From Acinetobacter pittii (GTDB lineage: Bacteria; Pseudomonadota; Gammaproteobacteria; Pseudomonadales; Moraxellaceae), in assembly GCF_034064985.1 (NCBI RefSeq), contig NZ_CP139249.1:1612001-1676000 (forward strand): DNA of 64,000 nt. The letters run 5' to 3'. Both the position numbers and the translations under genes were made by a program. Positions 52,532 through 61,144 of the stretch are shown piece by piece (the first letter of the stretch is position 1; every line of letters starts with the position of its first letter). A model generated the notes under the pieces. The model searched no databases and had not been told where the DNA came from. It saw nothing but the letters and a program-made list of their open reading frames with translations.

Positions 52532-53452
52532 TTACTGAAAAAGTTTAATAATTTCATGTCGCAAAAATTGATGTCTTAAATTATCCCTTAAATCTTCGTG
52601 CCAAAACATACCCATTTTAATATTGGTTATCTCAAAAGGCAGAGAATGTAAGCGAATTGCAGCACTATAAGACAAATGCTGCAAAATCATACGAGGCATC
52701 GTAAGTATTGCGTCGGCTTGAGCTCCCAAAACTTGTAACGCTGTTGAGTAGTTTTGACAGCGCATAAATACATTTCTTGAAATTTTTTGGTGTTGGTTTA
52801 AATAAATATCTTCAAGTAAAGCGCCCGTACGGCGTGACGAAACACCAATATGTCGACCACTAATATAACTAGCTAAATCGACTTCTTTAAGTTGGCTGCA
52901 AATGACGAACTCATCTGTTACCAAATGGTCAAAGGTAATTTTTGGAGATAAATATTGTTCTAGGTCAATCACGAAATCGAGCTGCTGCGTCGCCAAGTCC
53001 GCCATGATGTGTTTTCGATCTAGCTTCATACTCACAAACTGCAAATCTAAATTAAGATTTTGAAAGTGTTGAGCTAACCTTGGAAGAATAATTGGCTCAA
53101 TTTCATCATGCACGGCGATTTTTAAGTTTTTTAAGCTTGTTGGATCGAACACATGCTTCTGCTGGCTAATATTTTGAATGGTTAAAAGTGCTTGTTTCAC
53201 AGTTGGATAAATCTGTTCTGCAAAAGGAGTGGCTGACATTTTATTGCCTACTCGTATGAATACATCATCTTCAAGTTGCTGGCGTAATCTTTGTAAAGCA
53301 TGACTTGCTGCTGACTGGGTAATATTAAGGCTACTTGCGGCATTAGAAATGCTTTTTTGTTCATAAATCGCGATAAAAAGCGGATATAAATTGATATCAA
53401 TCCGGTGGAAAAAACTTAGGTCTAGGCCATGTAGGTTATGAATATTATTCAT
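52532..53452 (-). CDS. LysR-family transcriptional regulator
   Basis: 306 aa. N-terminal helix-turn-helix LYPLFIAIYEQKSISNAASSLNITQSAASHALQRLRQQLEDDVFIRVG, then a substrate-binding domain. It is divergent from the acyl-CoA dehydrogenase operon across about 89 bp, so it probably controls that operon. The inducer is unknown. Confidence 0.85.
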   Translation of the reverse strand: MNNIHNLHGLDLSFFHRIDINLYPLFIAIYEQKSISNAASSLNITQSAASHALQRLRQQLEDDVFIRVGNKMSATPFAEQIYPTVKQALLTIQNISQQKHVFDPTSLKNLKIAVHDEIEPIILPRLAQHFQNLNLDLQFVSMKLDRKHIMADLATQQLDFVIDLEQYLSPKITFDHLVTDEFVICSQLKEVDLASYISGRHIGVSSRRTGALLEDIYLNQHQKISRNVFMRCQNYSTALQVLGAQADAILTMPRMILQHLSYSAAIRLHSLPFEITNIKMGMFWHEDLRDNLRHQFLRHEIIKLFQ

Positions 53453-53541
53453 GAGATGTTATTTAATAAAATCATTTCATTCATATTAAGTTTCAAGTTA
53501 TGTTGATGTAAAGACCAGATAATGATGTGAAGGAAAAAAGA

Positions 53542-54783
53542 ATGTTTGAACTTTCAAAGAAAGCTCAAGATTTTGCTGAGCGAACAAGAAAATTTATTTT
53601 AGAAGAAATAGAACCTGTCGAAGCAAAATTTTGGGAAGAGGTTCACGAGTTAAATCCAGATGGAAACTGGAAAAAGTGGCAGTGGCCGGAGCTTTTAGAA
53701 ACTCTGAAATCTAAAGCTAAACAAGCTGGTCTTTGGAATATGTTTTTACCCGATGAAAAGCTCGGTGCTGGGTTAACAGTTCAAGAATATGCCCACATTG
53801 CCGAACTGACTGGTCGTAGTTTATTGGCACCTACGGTTTTTAACTGTAATGCACCTGATACGGGAAATATGGAATTGTTATGGCGCTATGGCAGTGAGCA
53901 GCAAAAACAGCAATGGTTACAGCCTTTATTGGACGGAAAAATTCGCTCGGTTTTTTGTATGACTGAACCCGACGTTGCTTCAAGTGATGCAACGAATATG
54001 CAAGCGACTGCGCTCATCGATGGTAATGAAATTGTTTTAAATGGCGAAAAATGGTGGTCGTCTGGCTTAGGAGACCCAAATGCTAAAGTCATTATTTTTA
54101 TGGCACATACCCCAGATGAAACTAAAGACCGCCATCATCAACACTCTATGGTTTTAGTACCGATTGATACGGCAGGTGTTGAAATTCAACGTATGTTACC
54201 TGTATTTGGTGACTACGATGCACCGCATGGACATGGTGAAGTTCATTTTAATAATGTTCGAGTGCCTATTGAAAACTTTATTGGTGGAGCGGGGCAAGGC
54301 TTCGAAATTGCACAAGGTCGTTTAGGGCCGGGGCGTATTCACCATTGCATGCGCTGTATCGGAGCTGCTGAAAAAGCACTAGAACTTATGATTGATAGAG
54401 GCATGTCTAGAACGGCGTTTGGCAAAGAAATTCTAAAACTCGGTGGAAACCTAGAGCGTGTAGCCGATGCGCGAGTAGCCATAGATCAAGCTAGACTTTT
54501 AACCTTGTATGCTGCTTATAAAATGGATACTTTAGGAAATATGGCTGCTTTAACAGAAATATCTGCAATTAAAGTAGTCGCTCCAAGTGTATTAGAAAAA
54601 GTAGTCGATATGGCGATTCAGCTACATGGCGGTGCGGGCGTTTCAAGAGATACGCCATTAACAGGTTTCTTTGCTCAAGCACGCAGTTTACGTTTAGCTG
54701 ATGGTCCGGATGAAGTGCATAAAGGCATGATTGCCAAATTAGAGTTGGCCAAACGTGGTTATGGTCGTCATAAGAAAGTATAA
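53542..54783 (+). CDS. Acyl-CoA dehydrogenase, ACAD10/11-like
   Basis: 413 aa FAD enzyme. Motifs: CMTEPDVASSDATNM (flavin site), GEKWWSSGLGDP, GRLGPGRIHHCMRCIGAAEKAL and IQLHGGAGVSRDTPLTGFFAQARSLRLADGPDEVH. These are the sequences of ACAD10/ACAD11-type dehydrogenases. AAGGAA at 53530-53535 fits ATG 53542. The APH-like kinase follows 17 bp later; in animals kinase and dehydrogenase are fused in one ACAD10/11 protein that processes 4-hydroxyacyl-CoAs. That role here is inferred. Confidence 0.85.
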   Translation: MFELSKKAQDFAERTRKFILEEIEPVEAKFWEEVHELNPDGNWKKWQWPELLETLKSKAKQAGLWNMFLPDEKLGAGLTVQEYAHIAELTGRSLLAPTVFNCNAPDTGNMELLWRYGSEQQKQQWLQPLLDGKIRSVFCMTEPDVASSDATNMQATALIDGNEIVLNGEKWWSSGLGDPNAKVIIFMAHTPDETKDRHHQHSMVLVPIDTAGVEIQRMLPVFGDYDAPHGHGEVHFNNVRVPIENFIGGAGQGFEIAQGRLGPGRIHHCMRCIGAAEKALELMIDRGMSRTAFGKEILKLGGNLERVADARVAIDQARLLTLYAAYKMDTLGNMAALTEISAIKVVAPSVLEKVVDMAIQLHGGAGVSRDTPLTGFFAQARSLRLADGPDEVHKGMIAKLELAKRGYGRHKKV

Positions 54784-54800
54784 GTTTAAAGGAAGTGAAT

Positions 54801-55922
54801 ATGTCGGTAATTGATGTAGGCGGTGAAATACGTGAAGGTGAAGAGCTTGATATTGGGGCAGTTGAAAACTGGTTAAAAAACCAAGGTGTTGAGTTGGTTG
54901 GTCCAGCAGTCGTTACTCAATATACGGGCGGGGCGTCGAATTGGACTTATCGTTTAAAGTATGAAAATACCGATTTAATTTTGCGACGTCCCCCAAAAGG
55001 AACAAAAGCGAAGTCAGCCCACGATATGGCCCGTGAATATATGGTGCAGAAAAATCTTGCGCCTTATTATCCAGTGCTTCCTAAAATGGTTGCACTTTGT
55101 CAGGATGAATCGGTCATTGGCTGTGATTTTTATGTCATGGAACGCATTGAAGGCATTATTCCTCGTGCAAAATTACCGCCTGAGCTTGGTTTTAATGAAG
55201 ATGATGTCCATCAACTTTGTGTAAATGTTATTGATAAGCTGATTGAGCTACATCAAGTTCCTTATGAAAACACGCCTTTAGCTGAACTAGGCAAAGGTGC
55301 AGGGTACTGCCGTAGACAAGTTGAAGGTTGGGATAAACGCTATGAAAAAGTCCGCACAATCAACGTTCCTTCATTTAAATATGTCCGAAAATGGCTGAAC
55401 GATAATATCCCTCAAGACTCTACGACTTGTATTATTCACAATGATTGGCGTTTTGATAACGTGATTTTAGATCCAGAGCATCCAACAGAAGTGATTGGTG
55501 TTTTGGATTGGGAAATGGCGACCTTGGGTGATCCATTAATGGATTTAGGCAGTGCTTTGGCTTATTGGGTTGAGCCAACAGATAATATGATTTTTAGATC
55601 GACGCGCCGTCAGCCTACTCATTTAAAGGGAATGTTCTCTCGTAAAGAAGTCGTTGACTATTATTTGCAAAAAACAGGTCTAAAACCTCAAAACTGGGCT
55701 TTTTATGAAGTATTTGGTGTATTCCGTTTAGCCGTGATTGCCCAGCAAATCTATTACCGTTATTACCATAAACAAACCCGAAATCCTGCTTTTAAAGATT
55801 TCTGGATCGTGATTCATGCGCTACATATCCGAGCTTTAAAACTTATCGCACAGCAAAAATTGCAAGAATCAGAATTTGCTCAGCAATCTCTACAGAAAAT
55901 ACAGGGTATTTTAAGAAAATGA
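54801..55922 (+). CDS. APH-family phosphotransferase (ACAD10/11 kinase-like)
   Basis: 373 aa, aminoglycoside phosphotransferase fold. N-lobe YTGGASNWTYRLKYENTDLILRRPPKG is characteristic of ACAD10/11 kinase domains. The catalytic loop is IIHNDWRFDNVI and the metal motif VLDWEMATLGDPLMDLG. A role in phosphorylating 4-hydroxyacyl-CoA is inferred; antibiotic resistance is not suggested. It overlaps the next gene by 4 bases (ATGA). Confidence 0.85.
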   Translation: MSVIDVGGEIREGEELDIGAVENWLKNQGVELVGPAVVTQYTGGASNWTYRLKYENTDLILRRPPKGTKAKSAHDMAREYMVQKNLAPYYPVLPKMVALCQDESVIGCDFYVMERIEGIIPRAKLPPELGFNEDDVHQLCVNVIDKLIELHQVPYENTPLAELGKGAGYCRRQVEGWDKRYEKVRTINVPSFKYVRKWLNDNIPQDSTTCIIHNDWRFDNVILDPEHPTEVIGVLDWEMATLGDPLMDLGSALAYWVEPTDNMIFRSTRRQPTHLKGMFSRKEVVDYYLQKTGLKPQNWAFYEVFGVFRLAVIAQQIYYRYYHKQTRNPAFKDFWIVIHALHIRALKLIAQQKLQESEFAQQSLQKIQGILRK

Positions 55923-56617
55923 CCACAATTTATCTGGTAAGACATGGTCAGGCATCATTTGGTAAAAGTAACTATGATGAGCTGTCTGAAAATGGTGAAG
56001 CTCAGGCGACTTTGTTAGGCCAATATTTTAAGCAAATATTGAAAGAACAACCTTATGTGGTTGCTGGAACTATGCAACGCCATGAGCAAACTGCAAAGCT
56101 CGCACTCAATGAATGTTTTCCAGATGCAGTAATTCATCATAATAATTTATGGAATGAGTTTAACCATCAACAGGTTTTTGCACGCTATGAACCACGTTTT
56201 GAACAACCTGAACTGTTAAAAACCGACGTAGCACAGGAACAGAACCCACGCGCTTATCTTGCCAAAATATTCGAAGGTGCCATTGGACGATGGACTGATG
56301 GTGATTTTCATCATGAATATGATGAGTCATGGCCGCACTTTAAAGAAAGAGTCGAAACAGCATTGCAGCAACTTTGTGATGAGTTAGCGAAAACTAAGCC
56401 TCGTTATGCAGTTGTTTTTACCTCTGGTGGTGTGATTTCTGTAGCAATTGGAAAATTGCTTGAACTGAGTCCCAATCGAACTTTTGCATTGAATTGGGCA
56501 ATTGCTAATACAAGCCTCACAACTTTGCGTTTGGTTGGAAATGAAGCTCAGGTTTTAAGTTTAAATGAACATCATTTTATAAAAGCTGAGCGGCCAGATT
56601 TACTGACATGGATTTAA
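55919..56617 (+). CDS. Histidine phosphatase family protein
   Basis: 232 aa phosphoglycerate-mutase-like enzyme. Catalytic His in IYLVRHGQASFG, conserved GTMQRHEQTA (about residue 60), Glu in WNEFNHQQ and the second His replaced by a TSGGVISV context. Translationally coupled to the kinase gene, so it may act on the kinase product or salvage off-pathway phosphates. Substrate unknown. Confidence 0.8.
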   Translation: MTTIYLVRHGQASFGKSNYDELSENGEAQATLLGQYFKQILKEQPYVVAGTMQRHEQTAKLALNECFPDAVIHHNNLWNEFNHQQVFARYEPRFEQPELLKTDVAQEQNPRAYLAKIFEGAIGRWTDGDFHHEYDESWPHFKERVETALQQLCDELAKTKPRYAVVFTSGGVISVAIGKLLELSPNRTFALNWAIANTSLTTLRLVGNEAQVLSLNEHHFIKAERPDLLTWI

Positions 56618-56632
56618 AATAAGGATAAAAAC

Positions 56633-57376
56633 ATGGCAAAGACAATTTTGATTACAGGTGCAAGTTCTGGATTGGGCGCAGGTATGGCGCATGAATTTGC
56701 AGCCAAAGGTTATAACTTAGCGATTTGTGCACGCCGTTTAGATCGATTAGAGACTTTAAAAACTGAACTTGAAAATGAGTATGGTATTAAAGTCATTGCA
56801 AAAAGTCTGGACGTTACCAATTACGATCAGGTTTTTGAAGTATTTCGCGCCTTTAAACAAGAATTTGGCTCTTTAGACCGAATTATTGTAAATGCGGGAG
56901 TCGGAAATGGCCGTCGTATTGGTAAAGGTAATTTTGAAATTAACAGAGCCACAGCTGAAACAAACTTTATTTCTGCTTTAGCGCAGTGTGAAGCTGCGGT
57001 TGAAATTTTCAGAGCACAAAACGCCGGTCACTTGGTGGTGATGTCATCCATGAGTGCGATGCGTGGATTACCAAAGCATTTATCGACCTATGCGGCAAGT
57101 AAAGCCGCGGTTGCTCATTTGGCTGAAGGTATTCGAGCTGAATTATTGGATACGCCAATTAAAGTCTCAACCATTTTCCCAGGCTACATTCGTACTGAAA
57201 TAAATGAGGGTGCTAAACATCTTCCTTTTGAAGTAGATGCCAAAACGGGATGTAAAGCTTTGGTCAAAGCCATCGAAAAGCAACCTGTAAAAGCTTATGT
57301 GCCGCAGTGGCCATGGTTACCAATGAGTATTGCCATGAAGGTCTTACCTTTAAGGTTAGTCAATAAATTAGGCTAA
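56633..57376 (+). CDS. Short-chain dehydrogenase/reductase
   Basis: 247 aa. Cofactor motif TGASSGLGAGMA, NAGVGNG (NAG motif), Ser in VMSSMSAM and YAASKAA (YxxxK catalytic pair). ARR after the second strand suggests NADP(H). Last gene of the four-gene operon; a hydroxyacyl or oxoacyl intermediate is a plausible substrate. Confidence 0.87.
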   Translation: MAKTILITGASSGLGAGMAHEFAAKGYNLAICARRLDRLETLKTELENEYGIKVIAKSLDVTNYDQVFEVFRAFKQEFGSLDRIIVNAGVGNGRRIGKGNFEINRATAETNFISALAQCEAAVEIFRAQNAGHLVVMSSMSAMRGLPKHLSTYAASKAAVAHLAEGIRAELLDTPIKVSTIFPGYIRTEINEGAKHLPFEVDAKTGCKALVKAIEKQPVKAYVPQWPWLPMSIAMKVLPLRLVNKLG

Positions 57377-57410
57377 AAATAACCCCCTAAATTTTAGGGG
57401 GTTATTTTTT
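57377..57410. terminator. Bidirectional terminator between SDR and porin genes
   Basis: A 14-bp GC-rich-centred stem AAATAACCCCCTAA / TTAGGGGGTTATTT plus T-run, between convergent genes. Confidence 0.87.
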
Positions 57411-57415
57411 GATAA

Positions 57416-58672
57416 TTAAAACTTTTTGGTGTAATTCACAAATAAACGGTCTTCACCAAAGTCATTGCCATGTTTTACGTTGTAATCAATACGAATGTAT
57501 TGCAGAGCAACACCTTTTAAGAATGGCTGCTGAAACGCATAATTTAAAATTACATTCGACTCAGTTTCATGGTTTTTGTCGCCATTGGCTGCTTTAAAGT
57601 CATGTCCATAAACATATTTCACCATCGCATTTAAGCCCGGAACATAATCTTTAAAGTCGTAGCCGTACATCACATGGTAAGACTTTTCATCTTCTTTAAA
57701 GAAGCCCGTGGCATTCCAGTTAATGAAATACGTCTCTGGTAAGAATCCATCTGGTAGTGGGTAGGCTGACTCACCGATAATCTGTTGGTAACCTAAACCA
57801 AAGGTATGGTTTTTCACCTTGACAGTTTCAAGTACGCCGATATTTTGAGCATCAATATCAAAAGTGTTGCCATCATCTTTTGCATTGAAGTATTTAAACT
57901 TAGATGTTAAGGCAAACGTTGGCTGCTTCCACGTGTGTTCTAGCCCAACATAGTGTTTGTTGTAGAGGTCTTCTAAATTACCAAAGTAGTACTCGCCTTT
58001 TAAAGACGGCGTGAATTGATAACGTAAGTCAATATAATTCAAACCATCAGATTCTTTGGTGATTCCATTTGCGGTGAACGAAAACTTTTTAAAGTCTTCT
58101 TCATTTCGTGGTGATACTTTTTCAACCCGACCAATTTCTGCATAGAGCTGATCTGAAAGTTGTGATTTTAAGTTGGTTCCCCAATATGAAGTAAGTAACT
58201 GACGGCTGGCATCGACTGCCGTTACAGGTAAATCTAACCAGAGTTCACCAACACTCAAAAGAGTTTTGTCATAGCCGAGTTTTAAGGACGCGCCGTATTT
58301 TAGATAGTCTGACGCTTGTGACTGGGTTTCTTTATTAAAAGGCAAAACTGTATCGGCGACATGTTTGTCTGAACTTAAGCGCACGGCGTATTGAACAGAT
58401 GCATCGGCCCCAATCGTGATTGGCTTATCTGCTATGACTAAAGGGGTGTCGTGCATTTTCGATTTATAAAATAATGATGCTGCCTGAGACCAGCTGCCAG
58501 TATCTTTGAGTGCGTCATTATCATAGTCGCGGTTGATATAGGCATTTTTTAAAGTGAATTTCCATTCATCTTCAGTTTGCTGATTTGGATTTGCGGCCCA
58601 TGAGTTGCTGCACATCAGTAATAAAGTGGCAACAGATAAAGTGCGTGGTTTAAAGCGGTGTAATGATTCCAT
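57416..58672 (-). CDS. OprD-family outer membrane porin
   Basis: 418 aa. Signal peptide ends about residue 27 (NSWA-ANPN). The mature start FTLKNAYINRDYDNDALKD.GSWSQAASLFYKS is the OprD family hallmark; the C-terminal strand is RLFVNYTKKF with terminal Phe. It lies downstream of the MFS gene on the same strand (107-bp gap), suggesting an outer plus inner membrane uptake pair for an organic or aromatic acid. Confidence 0.85.
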   Translation of the reverse strand: MESLHRFKPRTLSVATLLLMCSNSWAANPNQQTEDEWKFTLKNAYINRDYDNDALKDTGSWSQAASLFYKSKMHDTPLVIADKPITIGADASVQYAVRLSSDKHVADTVLPFNKETQSQASDYLKYGASLKLGYDKTLLSVGELWLDLPVTAVDASRQLLTSYWGTNLKSQLSDQLYAEIGRVEKVSPRNEEDFKKFSFTANGITKESDGLNYIDLRYQFTPSLKGEYYFGNLEDLYNKHYVGLEHTWKQPTFALTSKFKYFNAKDDGNTFDIDAQNIGVLETVKVKNHTFGLGYQQIIGESAYPLPDGFLPETYFINWNATGFFKEDEKSYHVMYGYDFKDYVPGLNAMVKYVYGHDFKAANGDKNHETESNVILNYAFQQPFLKGVALQYIRIDYNVKHGNDFGEDRLFVNYTKKF

Positions 58673-58779
58673 AATCCATTTCCAAGATGTATGCCAGTCC
58701 TCGGCATTACTTATTTTGAAGATTTCGGTACTCTCTATGTGTTTAGACAGAGAGTACGTTTTGCGAATAGAGCGGTGTA

Positions 58780-60129
58780 TTAATTTAATTTTTCGATTTT
58801 CATGCTTTCACTAAAGAATTTGCAGCCTTTGAAAAGTAAAATTAAAGCCAACACACAAGAGAGGCCACCCACAATAGATAAAGAAGAGCCCACCATTAAC
58901 GGACTACCAAAAACTTTATCTGTGATAATTGCGACCAATGTTGTGCCAACACCTAATCCAATTAAGTTACTGACCAAAAGAAAGAGGGCAGAAAGACGTG
59001 CTCTAAATTGGTTTGGCGCTAACATTTGTAAAGCAGTTGCCGAAATCACCAGAGGGAAAGATGCAAAGAACATTGCAGGAATCAGTAAACTTACTGACAG
59101 CCAGAGCTGATCTGTTTGGGTAAAAAATGAAATTGGAATAATCAGACCAACAATACCAATCACACCCGTAATCATCGGTGCATCTTGGCGTCCTTTTTTA
59201 ATAAACCAATCGTTTAACCAACCCGCACAAAATACGCCTAATGTGTTTGCAATTAATAGAATCGTGCCGAGCATGTAGCCTGTTTCAGTCGGCGCAAGTT
59301 GAAACTTTCGGATATAAAATGCAGGTGTCCAGCTAGTCAGACTGTAGAGTGCCATTGCATAAAAGGTAAAACCTAAATAGTGACAGGCAAATGTTTTGGA
59401 ATGTTTTTTAATAAACTGAAGACATTGTGAGAATTTAACTTGGTCAACTTGTCCATTTTGGTTGAGCTGTTGTCCTTTACGTGCAGGGTCTTTAACAGTC
59501 AGAATAAATAGCAAACCAATAATGATGCCGGGTAACCCTACTACAAAAAAGGCAATTTGCCAGGCTTTAAGTGCACCTAATAGAGGAACTTGAATTAATG
59601 TCACACCTTTAAGCAAGTTAATAACATAACCGCCCACTAAAAAGGCAATACCACCACCTAAAAAAGCGCCAATTGAATAAATCCCGACAGCACGACCTAG
59701 TTTGTCCTTACTAAACATGTCGCTAAACATCGAGTAAGCGGCTGGAGATAAAGCAGCTTCACCCACGCCTACGGCCATACGGCTCAAGAACAGTTGAATA
59801 AAGTTTTTACTTAAACCACAAGTTGCCGTTGCTAGGCTCCAAACAATAATCCCGATTGAAATCAGTTTTGGTCGTGAAAAACGATCGGCAATATAAGCGA
59901 GAGGTAAACCCATTACGGCGTAAAAGAGTGAAAAGGCGAGGCCATGTAACAAGCTAAATTGGGTATCTGAAAGTTGAAGATCGGCTTTAATGGGCTCGAT
60001 CATAAGCGCCAGAATCTGACGATCAATGAATGAAAATATATATGCCAACATACAAAGTGTGACGACATACCATGCATACGCATTGCTTTTCTTTTGTGTC
60101 CTTTCAACAGCGATATTACTTTGGTTCAT
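58780..60129 (-). CDS. MFS transporter (spinster-like)
   Basis: 449 aa, 12 predicted transmembrane helices. Signature DRQILALMIEPIKADLQLSDTQFSLLHG at helix 1 and YIADRFSRPKLI in the first cytoplasmic loop resemble spinster-like/hexuronate-type MFS carriers. AAGGAT precedes the ATG. Substrate unknown; position between the porin and the iac genes suggests import of a carboxylate, possibly indole-3-acetate. Confidence 0.82.
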   Translation of the reverse strand: MNQSNIAVERTQKKSNAYAWYVVTLCMLAYIFSFIDRQILALMIEPIKADLQLSDTQFSLLHGLAFSLFYAVMGLPLAYIADRFSRPKLISIGIIVWSLATATCGLSKNFIQLFLSRMAVGVGEAALSPAAYSMFSDMFSKDKLGRAVGIYSIGAFLGGGIAFLVGGYVINLLKGVTLIQVPLLGALKAWQIAFFVVGLPGIIIGLLFILTVKDPARKGQQLNQNGQVDQVKFSQCLQFIKKHSKTFACHYLGFTFYAMALYSLTSWTPAFYIRKFQLAPTETGYMLGTILLIANTLGVFCAGWLNDWFIKKGRQDAPMITGVIGIVGLIIPISFFTQTDQLWLSVSLLIPAMFFASFPLVISATALQMLAPNQFRARLSALFLLVSNLIGLGVGTTLVAIITDKVFGSPLMVGSSLSIVGGLSCVLALILLFKGCKFFSESMKIEKLN

Positions 60130-60527
60130 ACACTTAATCCTTATGTATAAAACGCTTTAAAAAATTGATATCCAGTTTTTATTGTTCCTCAGAAGTTTTC
60201 GATATTTCCCCCTTCAAACTGAATAATAAATAGACTGGAAATGAGTAGTTTGGCCTTGTCCAGACCTGAAAAAGAGTGTCTAAACCCATTTAAGAGATAA
60301 TTGGGATGTTAAGATCATGGAATTATTATTTTCTTTTTATATGTAAAATTCCATTACTTCTTGAGTATGTTAGAATACCTAAAAAGTATGTTAAGTAAAC
60401 ATATACTAATAATTTAATGAGATAATAAATTGATTATATTAGTTTTTTATTATTTTTAATAAGAGAGCAGCTAAAAAAGATAAATTTTAACTGCTTAAGT
60501 GAGCTAATTTTTCATCAAATGAAGTAA
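60130..60527. other. Regulatory gap between the MFS gene and iacR
   Basis: Contains the MFS promoter side and, at 60364-60372 and 60385-60393, a direct repeat AGTATGTTA spaced 21 bases, followed by an inverted half AACATATACT (60398-60407). These could be an activator or repressor site. No ORF or RNA seen. Confidence 0.45.
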
Positions 60528-60995
60528 TTAACTTGAGGGCATGAGATCAAATAATTTTTTTAACTGATGATTTAAATTATGAAGCTCATCTTCTGAGAAG
60601 GCATTTAGGATGCCTGCCAAAGTGACCACACTAATCTGATTAATCTGTTCAACCAGCTCAACTCCTTTGGCGGTTAATTTCACCATCGAGATCCGTTCAT
60701 CGGTAGTAGAAGAGTAGACCTCAACAATTCCATCTTCTACCAAGCGATATACAGCCTTAGTTGCCGTAGTTAACTTTAAAGTAGAAAGATTGGCAATGTC
60801 AGTAATACTCGCTTCACCCAAGGCATTGGTACTTAAAATGATTTTACGACGTGTATTATCAATACCTAGTTTTTTTATTGATTTTTCAATGAGTTGTGAG
60901 TATTTTCCATTGACTTGGGAAACCCAAAAAAAAGGGAAATTTTGAATACTCGACGGTTCTTTATTAGGAAGAAATTGTTCTAAATGATCAAGCAT
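60528..60995 (-). CDS. iacR: MarR-family repressor of the iac operon
   Basis: 155 aa. MarR winged helix with NALGEASITDIANLSTLKLTTATKAVYRLVEDGIVEVYSSTTDERISMVKLTAKG (recognition helix and DER wing). The open frame reaches 61070. A perfect minus-strand -10 TATAAT at 61037-61032 places the transcript start near 61025, so ATG 60995 is favoured. Divergent from iacH, the arrangement known for A. baumannii iacR, which is relieved by indole-3-acetate. Confidence 0.82.
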   Translation of the reverse strand: MLDHLEQFLPNKEPSSIQNFPFFWVSQVNGKYSQLIEKSIKKLGIDNTRRKIILSTNALGEASITDIANLSTLKLTTATKAVYRLVEDGIVEVYSSTTDERISMVKLTAKGVELVEQINQISVVTLAGILNAFSEDELHNLNHQLKKLFDLMPSS

Positions 60996-61082
60996 AGCTA
61001 AGCAATAACTTAGTAAAAAAAGGGTAATTCTATTATAAACAAAATTTTGCATATTTCCTTGAACGCACATTAGAAAAATTAC

Positions 61083-61123
61083 TTGACAATTCCATTAAAT
61101 TTTCTGATATTTTAATTAATGGA
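61083..61123 (+). promoter_or_regulatory. iacH promoter with overlapping dyad
   Basis: TTGACA (61083-61088), 16 bases, TGATAT (61105-61110). The inverted repeat TCCATTAA-N17-TTAATGGA (61091-61123) spans the -10 and start site, so it is a good candidate IacR operator. Confidence 0.6.
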
Positions 61124-61144
61124 TAAAAATACATGGAAAAGTGA

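Noticed and set aside
54801..55922. APH-fold protein as an aminoglycoside resistance enzyme
   Set aside because: N-lobe and gene context match ACAD10/11-type kinases, and it is coupled to metabolic genes.
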